From Phycisphaerae bacterium (GTDB lineage: Bacteria; Planctomycetota; Phycisphaerae; UBA1845), in contig JAJDDP010000127.1 in the NCBI GenBank assembly GCA_029260235.1, positions 1-41,162 on the forward strand: DNA of 41,162 bases. Direction: 5' to 3'. The position numbers and the translations under genes are program-made. The notes under the pieces are model-generated. The model searched no databases. It was not told the origin of the DNA and saw only the letters and a list, made by a program, of their open reading frames with translations. Shown in pieces: positions 7,645 through 15,162 of the stretch (position 1 is the stretch's first letter; each line of letters opens with the position of its first letter).

Positions 7645-8100
7645 CTATTCCCGCCCGAGCTGGGCCCAGACGGTGTTTGCTGCACGATGAATCGACTTCG
7701 CTCCTTGCTGTCCTAAAAGCGATTCAGTTTCGGTTTGGGCCTTCGTCCAAAGCGGAAACGCTTTCTCAATCAGCCGGCGCCCCGCCGGAGCGAGTTCCAG
7801 GATCTGCTTGCGGCCTGAGTCGCCTTCAGACACCTTAAGCCAATTGTGAGTCCGCATGCGGTCCACGTTTCGGCTTAGGGTGGATTTCTCAATGTTCAGC
7901 TTGCGGCAAACGTCGCCCGGTGTGATCGGCCCGAGTTTGGCAACAACCATCAGCACATTGAGCTGGCTCACCTTGACTCCGAGAGGGCGAAGGGCATCGT
8001 CGAAGATGTTGGTCACCGTTCGATTCAGCAGGCGAATCCGCACGGCGAGGCATTCGCTTGCGATTGTTTCTACAGTGTTTGTCAGTCTGCCGTTCTTCAT
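7645..8100 (-). CDS. MarR-family transcriptional repressor
   Basis: The 151-residue protein has a MarR winged helix. A helical N-terminus is followed by KVSQLNVLMVVAKLGPITPG (43-62), a recognition region KLNIEKSTLSRNVDRM near residues 67-82, and the wing DSGRKQILELAPAGRR. No cysteine suited to thiol sensing is obvious apart from one in the recognition-helix region, so a small ligand is likely. The start at 8100 has AGGAG directly upstream. Identical palindromes in its own promoter and before the next gene suggest that it represses itself and the NmrA-led genes. Confidence 0.88.
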   Translation of the reverse strand: MKNGRLTNTVETIASECLAVRIRLLNRTVTNIFDDALRPLGVKVSQLNVLMVVAKLGPITPGDVCRKLNIEKSTLSRNVDRMRTHNWLKVSEGDSGRKQILELAPAGRRLIEKAFPLWTKAQTETESLLGQQGAKSIHRAANTVWAQLGRE

Positions 8101-8112
8101 CAGTTTACTCCT

Positions 8113-8147
8113 ATGTTGTATATACAACATTGTGTGGGGTGTGTCAA
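8113..8147 (-). promoter_or_regulatory. marR promoter with overlapping palindromic operator
   Basis: On the minus strand, a perfect -35 TTGACA (8142-8147) is followed after 17 bases by TATATA (8119-8124). The -10 lies at the centre of ATGTTGTATATACAACAT (8113-8130), a perfect 18-bp palindrome. A dimer bound there would occlude the -10, the usual MarR autorepression layout. Confidence 0.78.
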
Positions 8148-8294
8148 ACAGTTTCTCGTTTTTTTGTTGCGCTCCTGGGCGGGGTGGGGTTCGCACCCGA
8201 CAGAGACGATTGGCCTGAACTGAATGAGGCGCCTGCCGGCGATCGCCGAACGGTGAACCTTATCGTCAAGATGTTGCGAATTGGGTCACGGAAT

Positions 8295-8417
8295 GCTGCT
8301 CTACTTAAGCGGTCGATTCAGCTCTACTCAGGTCGATTGATCTACCCGATAGGACTGCGGAAACCGCTTTTTTGATAGCGCCAGATTGGTTTACTGGGTG
8401 CTTAAGTAGAGCTGCAC
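8295..8417. repeat. Cluster of GCTCTACT sites at the right end of the island
   Basis: A 17-base arm at 8295-8311 is matched inverted at 8401-8417 with one mismatch (core GCTCTACTTAAGC). A partial third copy (GCTCTACT at 8322-8329) follows the first as an imperfect direct repeat, and both are followed by GGTCGATT. The inner sequence also occurs at 242-270. The cluster ends two bases from the half-tRNA repeat. Its position and spacing resemble arm-type sites of a tyrosine-recombinase attP. Confidence 0.65.
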
Positions 8418-8419
8418 GG

Positions 8420-8459
<40 letters not shown>

Positions 8460-8485
8460 TAGGCGAAAAACGCCTATCTGATGCC

Positions 8486-8513
8486 ATTATCAAGGGTTGC
8501 GCTTCCTGGTCAA
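8486..8513 (-). promoter_or_regulatory. Sigma70 promoter driving the truncated tRNA-Gly
   Basis: On the minus strand, -35 TTGACC (8508-8513), a 16-base spacer and -10 GATAAT (8486-8491) each match consensus at five of six positions. The -10 ends 27 bases before tRNA G1 (8458). A small hairpin, ATAGGCG-TTTTT-CGCCTAT on this strand (8459-8477), lies between promoter and tRNA. Confidence 0.6.
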
Positions 8514-8522
8514 GTACCTCGC

Positions 8523-8569
8523 TGGTCACTCCTTGTCGCCATAAGTCCTTATTGGTCACTCTTTGTCGC
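8523..8569. repeat. Two direct repeats upstream of the tRNA promoter
   Basis: TGGTCACTCCTTGTCGC (8523-8539) recurs with one change at 8553-8569, exactly 30 bases on, and is followed by a tandem AACCGCCAGTA. Seen from the tRNA promoter, the copies begin about 10 and 40 bases upstream of the -35. They could bind a regulator or a recombinase accessory factor, or be fortuitous. Confidence 0.4.
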
Positions 8570-8862
8570 TTCGAACCGCCAGTAAACCGCCAGTAATCCA
8601 AAGATCAGTTGGGCAGGCTCCGGCTCAGCATTTTCCCAATTTGTGGGATTTTTTCTGCGCCGCGAGAACCTCATTTCAGGCGTACTCAAATGTCGCGGAA
8701 GTGCTGGGCGTGCGTTGCCCATCCCATCGAATTGTGCCTGTAGAGGAGGATTTCGCAATGCTCTGCACCGAGTCGTTGCTCGTGGGCCGCAATCCGAGGC
8801 TTGATCAATTTCAGGTACATCCAAACGGTAAATCCCGCCTAAGAGATCAGGAGGCAGATCCA
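8570..8862. other. Intergenic stretch before the dockerin-like gene
   Basis: I see no convincing gene. The frame of the following gene is open through this stretch, but codon content and the lack of a ribosome-binding site further upstream argue that it is untranslated. A strong AGGAGG site at 8849-8854 ends it. Confidence 0.5.
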
Positions 8863-9816
8863 ATGAGAAATAGAACATGTTGTACCCTACTGGGCATGCT
8901 GGTGATTGCTGGTGGCCTGTCAGGGCTCGGAACACAGGCCATTGCGAGTTCGTTCACCGCGTGTGTCTCCCAAGGGACGGTGACGTGTGTCCTTGGTCCA
9001 TCGCCTGCCTCTGGCACCTTTAGTAACAATACCACCGGCACCGGATCTTCCAGCGCGTCGGCGTCTGCAACTGGCGGCATCCTGGGCGGAAGTGCGTTGG
9101 CAACCTCTACCGGGACCAGCAGTGCTTCCAACACCAACAGCGCCATTTTCGGTGCCAAAGCAATCATCGATGACCTCATCATCACCGGCCCGGACTCCGA
9201 GGCGAGCATCCAGGTTACCGTGGATCTGGACGGGTTGATGAACCTTTCTGGCCTGAATGGGACCGACGCCTTTGGAAGTGTGACAGCAAAGCTAAAGATC
9301 AGTCAGCCGCTCGGTGCCGCCAGCCCGTTGGCGCAGTTTTCCTTTTCTTCCGGTGCACAACTCGACACGGTGATCAACACCACTCTCACGACCTCCGCAG
9401 TCACGCTACCGACCAACACCAACCTCATGGTTGAAATGTTTTTGGAGGGGACGGTGGTTGCCAGTGACAATTTTGGGCCAGGCTCAGCCAGCGCGACGGT
9501 CGATTTTCTTAATTCCATGAGCTTCCCGACCAGTGGTCCAGTATTTACCCTCCCAGAGGGTTTCACCGCAAACTCAACCGATGGCAATATCGTGGACAAC
9601 CTATTTGTTGGAGTCACCATTCCCGGGGACATCGACGGGGACGGTATCGCGAACCTTGACGACCACTTGATATTCACCGACTGCATGAACGGCCCAGACG
9701 TTGCTGTGCCCCCGGTGGGCTGCGCGCCCGACGAGTTTGACTTGGCAGATATGGAAGTTGATACAGATGTAGACTTGGCCGACTTCGGGGAGCTTCAGAT
9801 TGCGTTTCCAGAATAG
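8863..9816 (+). CDS. Secreted protein with planctomycete dockerin-like C-terminus
   Basis: The protein has 317 residues. A signal peptide covers about 1-28 (MLVIAGGLSGLGTQAIASS). A low-complexity Ser/Ala/Thr/Gly segment follows (about 45-90), then a beta-rich region with VTVDLDGLMNLSGLNG. The tail from 256 has DIDGDGIANLDD and VDTDVDLADFGELQ, two calcium-binding-loop-like halves with a Cys pair between them, the dockerin-like pattern frequent in Planctomycetota surface proteins. The start at 8863 follows AGGAGG with eight-base spacing. The binding partner and role are unknown; cell-surface or exported complex attachment is inferred. Confidence 0.75.
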   Translation: MRNRTCCTLLGMLVIAGGLSGLGTQAIASSFTACVSQGTVTCVLGPSPASGTFSNNTTGTGSSSASASATGGILGGSALATSTGTSSASNTNSAIFGAKAIIDDLIITGPDSEASIQVTVDLDGLMNLSGLNGTDAFGSVTAKLKISQPLGAASPLAQFSFSSGAQLDTVINTTLTTSAVTLPTNTNLMVEMFLEGTVVASDNFGPGSASATVDFLNSMSFPTSGPVFTLPEGFTANSTDGNIVDNLFVGVTIPGDIDGDGIANLDDHLIFTDCMNGPDVAVPPVGCAPDEFDLADMEVDTDVDLADFGELQIAFPE

Positions 9817-9985
9817 CACGCAGGCGGCCGATGCAAGGCAGACGGCGATAGTTTGAGATACATCTTCGCGACGGGGCGACCAAGCTCACCGCCATTGAGC
9901 GCCTTTTCGCCTGTCGCCGTCATTCTCGGCGCTGTATGGGCCAGGATCAGTCGCACTTGCACCTGAGTGGGGCAGGGGTAGAGGA

Positions 9986-10165
9986 TCATGATTTCGCCTG
10001 CTTGGTCTTTTGACCCTGCTTCTCAATGACGAACCATGCAGGGCCGTCGTCGATTAGACCTACCCTGTTCATCAAATCGCCAAACAACCGATCCGCTTCT
10101 TCACCCTCAGAGCATTGCTCGATCTTACGGATCTGGCGCGCCAGAAATATTGCACGGACCCGCAT
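9986..10165 (-). CDS. Small hypothetical protein
   Basis: The putative protein has 59 residues from the ATG at 10165, with an acidic/helical middle (IEQCSEGEEADRLFGDLMNR) and a basic tail. The frame is open further upstream to 10300, but that part overlaps the recombinase relic on the other strand. I recognise no family. It could be a gene divergent from the relic or a fragment; coding quality is only moderate. Confidence 0.3.
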   Translation of the reverse strand: MRVRAIFLARQIRKIEQCSEGEEADRLFGDLMNRVGLIDDGPAWFVIEKQGQKTKQAKS

Positions 10166-10199
10166 GGCATGCTGATGCTGCGTCGGCGGAGTATACCAC

Positions 10200-10697
10200 A
10201 TGCCCAAGGCTGGGCCAAACAGGCGAAAGCGAGTTCCGAAGCTTTCCTTCACGGAGACCCAGGGAATCGGGTGGCACGTTTCGTTTCGAGACTCAGCCAC
10301 TGGCTCACCTACTCGTCACCGTTTCGGCATCCTCGCGAAGAGCCGCGAGCCAGAAGTCCACGTGGCCTACCACTGTTGGCTCGCCGAGTACCTGGAGAAC
10401 GGACCGGCCAAGCCTCAGCCGAAACGTAGCCGTAAGGACGCACGCTCCGGGCCGCGTGTGTCAAGGCTCGAACCAAATCGAAAGGTCATTCCCGGCAGCA
10501 TCATGCACGTCGCCTCTGGTTTTCTGACCTCCCTCGAAGCTCGCGTCAGGAATGCCGACGAACCGCGACGGCAAGGCACCAACGCCAAAGCGGTCTGCAA
10601 GGACCGCAAGAAACACATCACCGATTTCCTCGACTACTTGAACGAGCAACACGGCGAGAGAATGGCATCCCGCATGAAGGTGGGCGAACACACGTGA
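10200..10697 (+). pseudogene. N-terminal relic of a probable tyrosine recombinase
   Basis: The frame has 165 codons. It begins with a basic stretch (PKAGPNRRKRVPKL), then GIGWHVSFRDSATGSPTRHRFG and YHCWLAEYLENG, the kind of N-terminal arm-binding region I associate with planctomycete phage-type integrases. A SAM-like core-binding start follows (DRKKHITDFLDYLNEQHGE). It stops at 10697, with no catalytic domain (no R...HxxR...Y) anywhere downstream. From about 10674 the DNA matches the permease remnant on the other strand, so the gene was cut there. Identification rests on pattern memory, not a search. Confidence 0.5.
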
Positions 10698-11330
10698 GTC
10701 GTCAACCGTGCCGGTCTGGGGCAACACGGCTGAGGTCTTGCATGTCCGGCCGAGCAGGCTGAGCGATTCGCCCGCTGCAACCTTGAGCAGCTCACCAACG
10801 TCGGCGCCGACCAGTGCCTTTTGAGGTCAGAAGTCGTCGATGACGCGTTTACGGACAAGCGTCTCCTTGACTGGAGGCTTGAAGACATCTGGCACGTCTG
10901 CGATCTCACCACAACCTTCGTCCGGTCGGGCGAAGAGTCTGGCGCCCTCCCACATGGATTTCGCCTGGAATTCGCTCTTCTGCAATATGCCGGTACGCGT
11001 CAGCCGCCTACCACTCAGCTCAACGGGCACGGAGAGCTTCGGGGACAGGTTGTCCAGCCGTTGAAGATCAGACGTCGAGAGCTGCGTAACGTATGCCTCG
11101 GGAAGCGTTTCGTTCTGCATGTCGGCGCTGTAGTAGTCCTGCACCGTCGCGGAATTTGGCAGAACCAGGATGTTCGCGCCGAGCGCATCCAGCTCGCGCG
11201 CGACCGCCTTCTCTGAGTAGAAGGTGATGTTCTTGATGGCCGCGATGCCCAGGGAGATCGAGAGAAGACTCGTCGCGAGCAGATTCTTGCGCTCGAATAT
11301 CTCGCGCCACGCAAGTGTCTTCAGCTTCAT
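10674..11330 (-). pseudogene. Truncated FtsX/MacB-type ABC transporter permease, interrupted by a stop
   Basis: The N-terminus (MKLKTLAWREIFERKNLLATSL) and a single transmembrane segment, then GANILVLPNSATVQDYY, are typical of the N-terminal and periplasmic parts of lipoprotein-release/MacB-like permeases. The first reading ends at TGA (10827-10829) after RKRVIDDF. The same frame continues beyond it with sensible family-like sequence (ALVGADVGELLKVAAGESLS, then GTVDDSRVFAHLH) until about 10674, where it meets the recombinase relic. The C-terminal three membrane helices are absent. The gene is dead or at most encodes a stub. It starts 11 bases after the small Cys-rich gene. Confidence 0.72.
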
Positions 11331-11341
11331 TCCATTCCCTC

Positions 11342-11563
11342 CTATTTGCTCTTCTTCTTCGCTGCGCAGTCACCTTTCTTGCCGGGAGGGCAACAAGGCT
11401 TTTCCTTGCCCGCGTTCTCCAGGGCCACCTCGCCTGTTAGTTTCTCCATCTTGGCGACCGGCGGCGTAGCTTCAGGCTTGCTTCTGTCGGCTGCGAGCGC
11501 AGACACATCTTTCGTTGCCAGCACAACTCCGATGACTGCACAAAGAGTCAAGTTGTTCCCCAT
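11342..11563 (-). CDS. Small exported Cys-rich protein in the acr3 operon
   Basis: The protein has 73 residues from the ATG at 11563 (a GAGGA lies nearby); an ATG five codons further upstream (11578) is an alternative. A hydrophobic signal-like segment ends near ALAADRS. The mature part ends in PCCPPGKKGDCAAKKKSK, with three Cys in a Lys-rich tail. Such a peptide could bind soft metals or arsenite, but no family is recognised. It follows acr3 by about 60 bases on the same strand and precedes the permease relic, so co-expression with arsenite efflux is likely. Confidence 0.6.
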   Translation of the reverse strand: MGNNLTLCAVIGVVLATKDVSALAADRSKPEATPPVAKMEKLTGEVALENAGKEKPCCPPGKKGDCAAKKKSK

Positions 11564-11624
11564 TACAATCGTCCTCATCCCAAAAGAGCCGACGATTAAT
11601 CTAAACCGTAATTGCTCATCCAGG

Positions 11625-12725
11625 TCAGCCCACGAGGGCTGCCGTAGCTTGAGTACCAGTCACGAAGTACTTGCGCCTGAACCAAAACGCCACGTTCACC
11701 AACCCGATCAGCACCGGTACTTCGACCAGCGGCCCGATGACCGCGGCAAACGCCACACCTGAGTTGATCCCGAACACGGCTACCGCCACTGCTATAGCCA
11801 ACTCGAAGTTGTTGCTTGCGGCCGTGAATGCGATGGTGGTTGTTTTTGCATAACCGGCGCCAATCTTCCTGCCCATCCAAAACGAAACCAGAAACATGAT
11901 GACGAAGTAGATGCACAGCGGAATCGCGATCCGCACGACGTCCATCGGTAGCTGCACGATGTACTCGCCTTTGAGCGAGAACATCACCAGAATGGTGAAC
12001 AGCAGCGCGATCAGCGTGATCGGCGAAATCTTGGGGATGAACTTAGACTCGTACCACTCCCGACCCTTGGCTTTGAGCATCACAAGACGCGTGAACATCC
12101 CTGCCAAAAACGGAATACCCAGATAAATGAACACGCTCTTGGCGATCTGTCCGATCGTGATCGCGACGACCGCGCCCTTGAGTCCGAATAGCGGCGGAAG
12201 AACCGTGATAAACAGCCAAGCGTACACGGAGAAAAACAGGACCTGAAAGATCGAATTGAACGCCACCAAGCCGGCAGCGTACTCCGTGTCGCCTTCAGCC
12301 AGGTCATTCCAAACGATGACCATGGCGATACAGCGTGCAAGCCCGATCATGATCAGCCCAACCATGTACTCCGGGTACCCGCTTAGGAAGAGCACTGCCA
12401 ACGCGAACATTAGGACCGGCCCGATGATCCAGTTTTGCACCAGCGAAAGGCCCAGAATCTTGAAGTCCCGAAACACGTCGCCGAGTTCCTCGTATCTCAC
12501 CTTCGCCAGCGGCGGGTACATCATCAGGATCAGCCCAATGGCGATCGGGATATTGGTCGTCCCAACCTGAAACCGATTGATGACGCCTTCGACGCCAGGA
12601 AACAAATAGCCGCCGCCAACACCGACCGCCATCGCAAGGAAGATCCAAAGCGTTAAGAAGCGGTCAAGAAACGAAAGCTTCTTGCGTTCCCGGGTCGCGT
12701 TCACCGCACATACACGTTCCATCAT
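11625..12725 (-). CDS. acr3: Acr3-family arsenite efflux permease
   Basis: The 366-residue membrane protein has about ten hydrophobic helices. It carries the Acr3 hallmarks: a Cys in [12 protein letters not shown] (Cys132, the helix-4 arsenite-thiol site) and Glu308 in [10 protein letters not shown] (helix 9). Acr3 exports arsenite using the proton motive force. The start was chosen at 12725, with GGAG five bases upstream; the adjacent ATG at 12722 is equally possible. It lies 36 bases after arsR on the same strand, giving a compact arsR-acr3 operon. Length is normal for the family. Confidence 0.95.
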   Translation of the reverse strand: MMERVCAVNATRERKKLSFLDRFLTLWIFLAMAVGVGGGYLFPGVEGVINRFQVGTTNIPIAIGLILMMYPPLAKVRYEELGDVFRDFKILGLSLVQNWIIGPVLMFALAVLFLSGYPEYMVGLIMIGLARCIAMVIVWNDLAEGDTEYAAGLVAFNSIFQVLFFSVYAWLFITVLPPLFGLKGAVVAITIGQIAKSVFIYLGIPFLAGMFTRLVMLKAKGREWYESKFIPKISPITLIALLFTILVMFSLKGEYIVQLPMDVVRIAIPLCIYFVIMFLVSFWMGRKIGAGYAKTTTIAFTAASNNFELAIAVAVAVFGINSGVAFAAVIGPLVEVPVLIGLVNVAFWFRRKYFVTGTQATAALVG

Positions 12726-12761
12726 CGCTGCTCCGTAAGCGTCGCCTTCGCGATGCAATTG

Positions 12762-13109
12762 CTATTCACAGCACGTGCCTTGGCCGCTACGTAGGCGGTC
12801 AAGGTCCTCCTGCAACACGTCGATCTCGCGAAGACAAGACTTCACGCAGTTAATCAGCGTGCGCTCCAGGCCCTGCGTGTTTCGTTTGATTCGATAATGC
12901 TTCCACTTACCTTCTTGCCGGACATCAACCAAGCCCGCCCGTCGCAGGTAGGCCAGGTGGCGAGAGACCTTCGGCTGGACTTCGTCCAAAACACTGCAGA
13001 GGTCGCACACGCACACCTCGCGCTCGGCCAGCAGGTTCAGAATCCGCAGTCGAGTCGGGTCCGCGAATGCACGAAAGACATCCTTTGTTATTGTCAGGGT
13101 CGCCGTCAT
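12762..13109 (-). CDS. arsR: ArsR-family arsenic-responsive repressor (acr3 operon)
   Basis: The 115-residue winged-helix protein has Cys33-Val-Cys35-Asp-Leu-Cys38 (EVCVCDLC), the As(III)-binding motif of E. coli-type ArsR. The recognition helix is QPKVSRHLAYLRRAGLV, and the wing is RQEGKWKHYRI. A C-terminal Cys pair is present at the end (GTCCE). Binding of arsenite to the thiols should release DNA. It is the first gene of the acr3 unit and overlaps its own operator region just upstream of the start codon. Confidence 0.93.
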   Translation of the reverse strand: MTATLTITKDVFRAFADPTRLRILNLLAEREVCVCDLCSVLDEVQPKVSRHLAYLRRAGLVDVRQEGKWKHYRIKRNTQGLERTLINCVKSCLREIDVLQEDLDRLRSGQGTCCE

Positions 13110-13146
13110 ATACGGATAAGCATATACAAGCGTTGCGATCAGTCAA
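13109..13146 (-). promoter_or_regulatory. arsR-acr3 promoter and operator
   Basis: On the minus strand, -35 TTGACT (13141-13146), a 16-base spacer and -10 TATGCT (13119-13124). The -10 lies in an imperfect palindrome TATACGGATAAGCATATA (13109-13126) that reaches the start codon, a plausible ArsR site. Upstream of it, 13147-13403 holds no gene that I can support. Confidence 0.55.
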
Positions 13147-13403
13147 GGCGGCCCCGATGTCTTCAATTGTCGGCTGGGACCGAAAAAATACAATGCAGCG
13201 GTGATAGGGATAGGGAACGATAATGACGGCACGACTGGACCGCTCCCGCCCGCGAACATTCAACGTCGCAGTAGGGCAATCCGAGTGCTGTGCTGCTTTC
13301 CTTTTGGCAAGCTGAGCGCGCACCAAGCGTTCCGGATTGGCCACTCGTATCTCGCGACGCGGTCCGAAATCAGCTTTCACGCTTAACAAGCCCACCGCGC
13401 GCC

Positions 13404-14093
13404 TTACACGATTCCAAAGACGAACCTCAGCGCGAAGTAGACACCTACGGCGATGAAAATGATCCCGGTGACCAGGCGCGCCCATCGCTCAAACGAGGCC
13501 ACCCTGTCGAATGCCTTGCCGACTGCCTTGGCTCCCACGGCGATCAAAACGGCGAAAACGATGACAGGAAGAGCGGTGCTGGCCCCGTACATCGAGGGAA
13601 GCAAGAAAGACGATTCGTACTTGATTGATAGTGGAACAAGGCTACCAAAAAACAGCGCGGCGGATGATGGGCAGAACGAGAGTGCGAACGCAACGCCCAG
13701 CGCCAACCCCGACCAAATGCCCCAGCCCTCTACGCGCTTGCCAACGCGCTCGCCAAGGCCGCCGCCGAACGACCCGACGCTAATCAAGTCGAGTAGGATC
13801 ATGCCGACCAGGATCAGCACGGGGCCCAGAATCTTATTCATGTATTTTTGAAGCCAGTGTGAAACGGAAGGCGCAGCCATCACGCTCGCGACGAGCAGCG
13901 CTCCGAGCGTAACGTACACTAGGCTTCTACCGATCGCATAGAGCACACCGGTTGCGACGGCCGCCCTTGGGTTGTCTACGCGCCGCGCGATAAACGACAC
14001 TGCTGCGATGTTGGTTGCGAGCGGACACGGGCTGATCGCAGTCAGGATGCCAAGCCAAATGGCCGAACCGATCGCAAGTACCGTGTCGTCCAT
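13404..14093 (-). CDS. arsG: ArsG-type aromatic arsenical efflux permease (CcdA/DsbD-like)
   Basis: The 229-residue protein has six hydrophobic helices and the twin-Pro motif SPCPLATN (21-28) in the first helix and SFCPSSAALFFG in the fourth. This is the pattern of CcdA/DsbD relatives annotated as ArsG, which exports aminobenzyl or aromatic trivalent arsenicals. The start codon shares one base with the stop of arsF (TAATG overlap), indicating translational coupling. It is the last gene of the arsR2 unit. Confidence 0.85.
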   Translation of the reverse strand: MDDTVLAIGSAIWLGILTAISPCPLATNIAAVSFIARRVDNPRAAVATGVLYAIGRSLVYVTLGALLVASVMAAPSVSHWLQKYMNKILGPVLILVGMILLDLISVGSFGGGLGERVGKRVEGWGIWSGLALGVAFALSFCPSSAALFFGSLVPLSIKYESSFLLPSMYGASTALPVIVFAVLIAVGAKAVGKAFDRVASFERWARLVTGIIFIAVGVYFALRFVFGIV

Positions 14094-14743
14094 TACGGGC
14101 TGGCCTCCAGGTATACCTGCGCTTCATCACGGACGAATGTCTTGAATTTCCGTTCATCGCCCACCAGATCCCAGATCTGCTTGAGTTTCTTCGATCGCGT
14201 CACCTGTCCGCCCTCGGTTTCCACCATCACGAGTTCGCTGGAGTACAGCTCGTATTCCTTGACAAAGTGTTCGTGCTCCGGCTCTTCCACGTTAACGGCG
14301 CGCCACTCCACTACTCCCGACTCCAGCGCCTCGGAGAACCCATCCTTCAGAGCCTGCTCGGCGTATGCCTCCATAGTCAAGCAGGTGTGGCATCGCTGCG
14401 TGCGATGGAAATAAAACGCGATGACTTTGCGGCCGGGCATCGCCTCCTCCTGCGCCACCACCGGTTTGGCTTGGCGCGTTTCAAGCTGCTCGGCCTCGGG
14501 CAACTTAGTAACGGAGACTGGATTCAGGGCGGCAGAATCGTCGGCGGAGGGGTCGCCGGCAGCTTGACCCCGGGGCGTAAGAACGTCCTCGTTGGAGGTA
14601 TCCGATCCGGCCATCGTCGGCGGTACGTCGGACGTCGCCGTTTTGCGCGGGGCCGTCGAAGCAGTACCGGGTCCGCCGACCACAAGATAGACAACGGTTA
14701 TGGCGGCAAAGACGAGCAGGACTATCGTTGCAAGACTCTTCAT
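14093..14743 (-). CDS. arsF: ArsF-type thioredoxin-fold protein of the organoarsenical system
   Basis: The protein has 216 residues. A membrane anchor or signal covers about 5-24, followed by a Ser/Thr/Pro/Asp-rich linker (about 28-100) and a thioredoxin-like domain with YFHRTQRCHTC (Cys118, Cys121). ArsF is described as part of a nitroreductase for nitrophenyl arsenicals, working with ArsE and ArsG. The exact chemistry is not readable here, but the CxxC and the fixed pairing with arsG support the assignment. The ATG at 14743 was chosen over a TTG six codons upstream. Confidence 0.82.
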   Translation of the reverse strand: MKSLATIVLLVFAAITVVYLVVGGPGTASTAPRKTATSDVPPTMAGSDTSNEDVLTPRGQAAGDPSADDSAALNPVSVTKLPEAEQLETRQAKPVVAQEEAMPGRKVIAFYFHRTQRCHTCLTMEAYAEQALKDGFSEALESGVVEWRAVNVEEPEHEHFVKEYELYSSELVMVETEGGQVTRSKKLKQIWDLVGDERKFKTFVRDEAQVYLEASP

Positions 14744-14781
14744 GGCATCTCTCGTTCTCAAGAAACCGGCTCGCGAGCGAC

Positions 14782-15039
14782 TCAGGCGGACTCCCTGCTC
14801 GCAATTGCCGACGTCAACATGGTGGTGATCTCCGCCTCGTTTGGAACCTTGCCGCTGGCGGTCACTTTTCCGTCAATCACCAGCGCCGGTGTTGCCATCA
14901 CCCCGTGATTGGTAATCTCCATGATGTCCGAAATCTTCTCAAGCTCGTACTGGAGCCCAATTCGGTCGGCCGCAGCTTGAACGCTAGCCGCCAGCGCAGA
15001 GCACTTTGGGCACCCCGGTCCTAACACTTCGATTTTCAT
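14782..15039 (-). CDS. Small redox-active thioredoxin-like protein
   Basis: The 85-residue single-domain thioredoxin/glutaredoxin-fold protein has Cys10-Pro-Lys-Cys13 (GPGCPKCSAL) and a cis-Pro in GVMATPALVIDG. It is of the MTH895/TM0996 type often found in arsenic operons, where it may serve as the electron donor or ArsE-like partner of ArsF/ArsG. The start at 15039 has CAGGAG upstream; the long upstream frame is not needed. It lies 38 bases before arsF. Confidence 0.85.
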   Translation of the reverse strand: MKIEVLGPGCPKCSALAASVQAAADRIGLQYELEKISDIMEITNHGVMATPALVIDGKVTASGKVPNEAEITTMLTSAIASRESA

Positions 15040-15162
15040 GATAGCTCCTGTGTATTCGCCAACTGCCGACTGATCACGAGGCTCATCCCGCGCGCATGGG
15101 CTCAGTCCTCGAGGCCGCAGTGTATCTTGCGAATCACGGACTCGTACCCATCGCATTCACGA

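Noticed and set aside
8563-8862. Upstream extension of the dockerin-like protein
   Set aside because: The frame is open, but the signal peptide and AGGAGG site place the start at 8863.
10461-10912. Minus-strand frames overlapping the recombinase relic as separate genes
   Set aside because: The upper part is the continuing permease frame beyond the TGA, and the lower part is the complement of the relic.
12925-13485. 186-codon minus-strand frame between arsR and arsG
   Set aside because: It overlaps both genes in another frame and shows no domain; the arsR promoter lies inside it.
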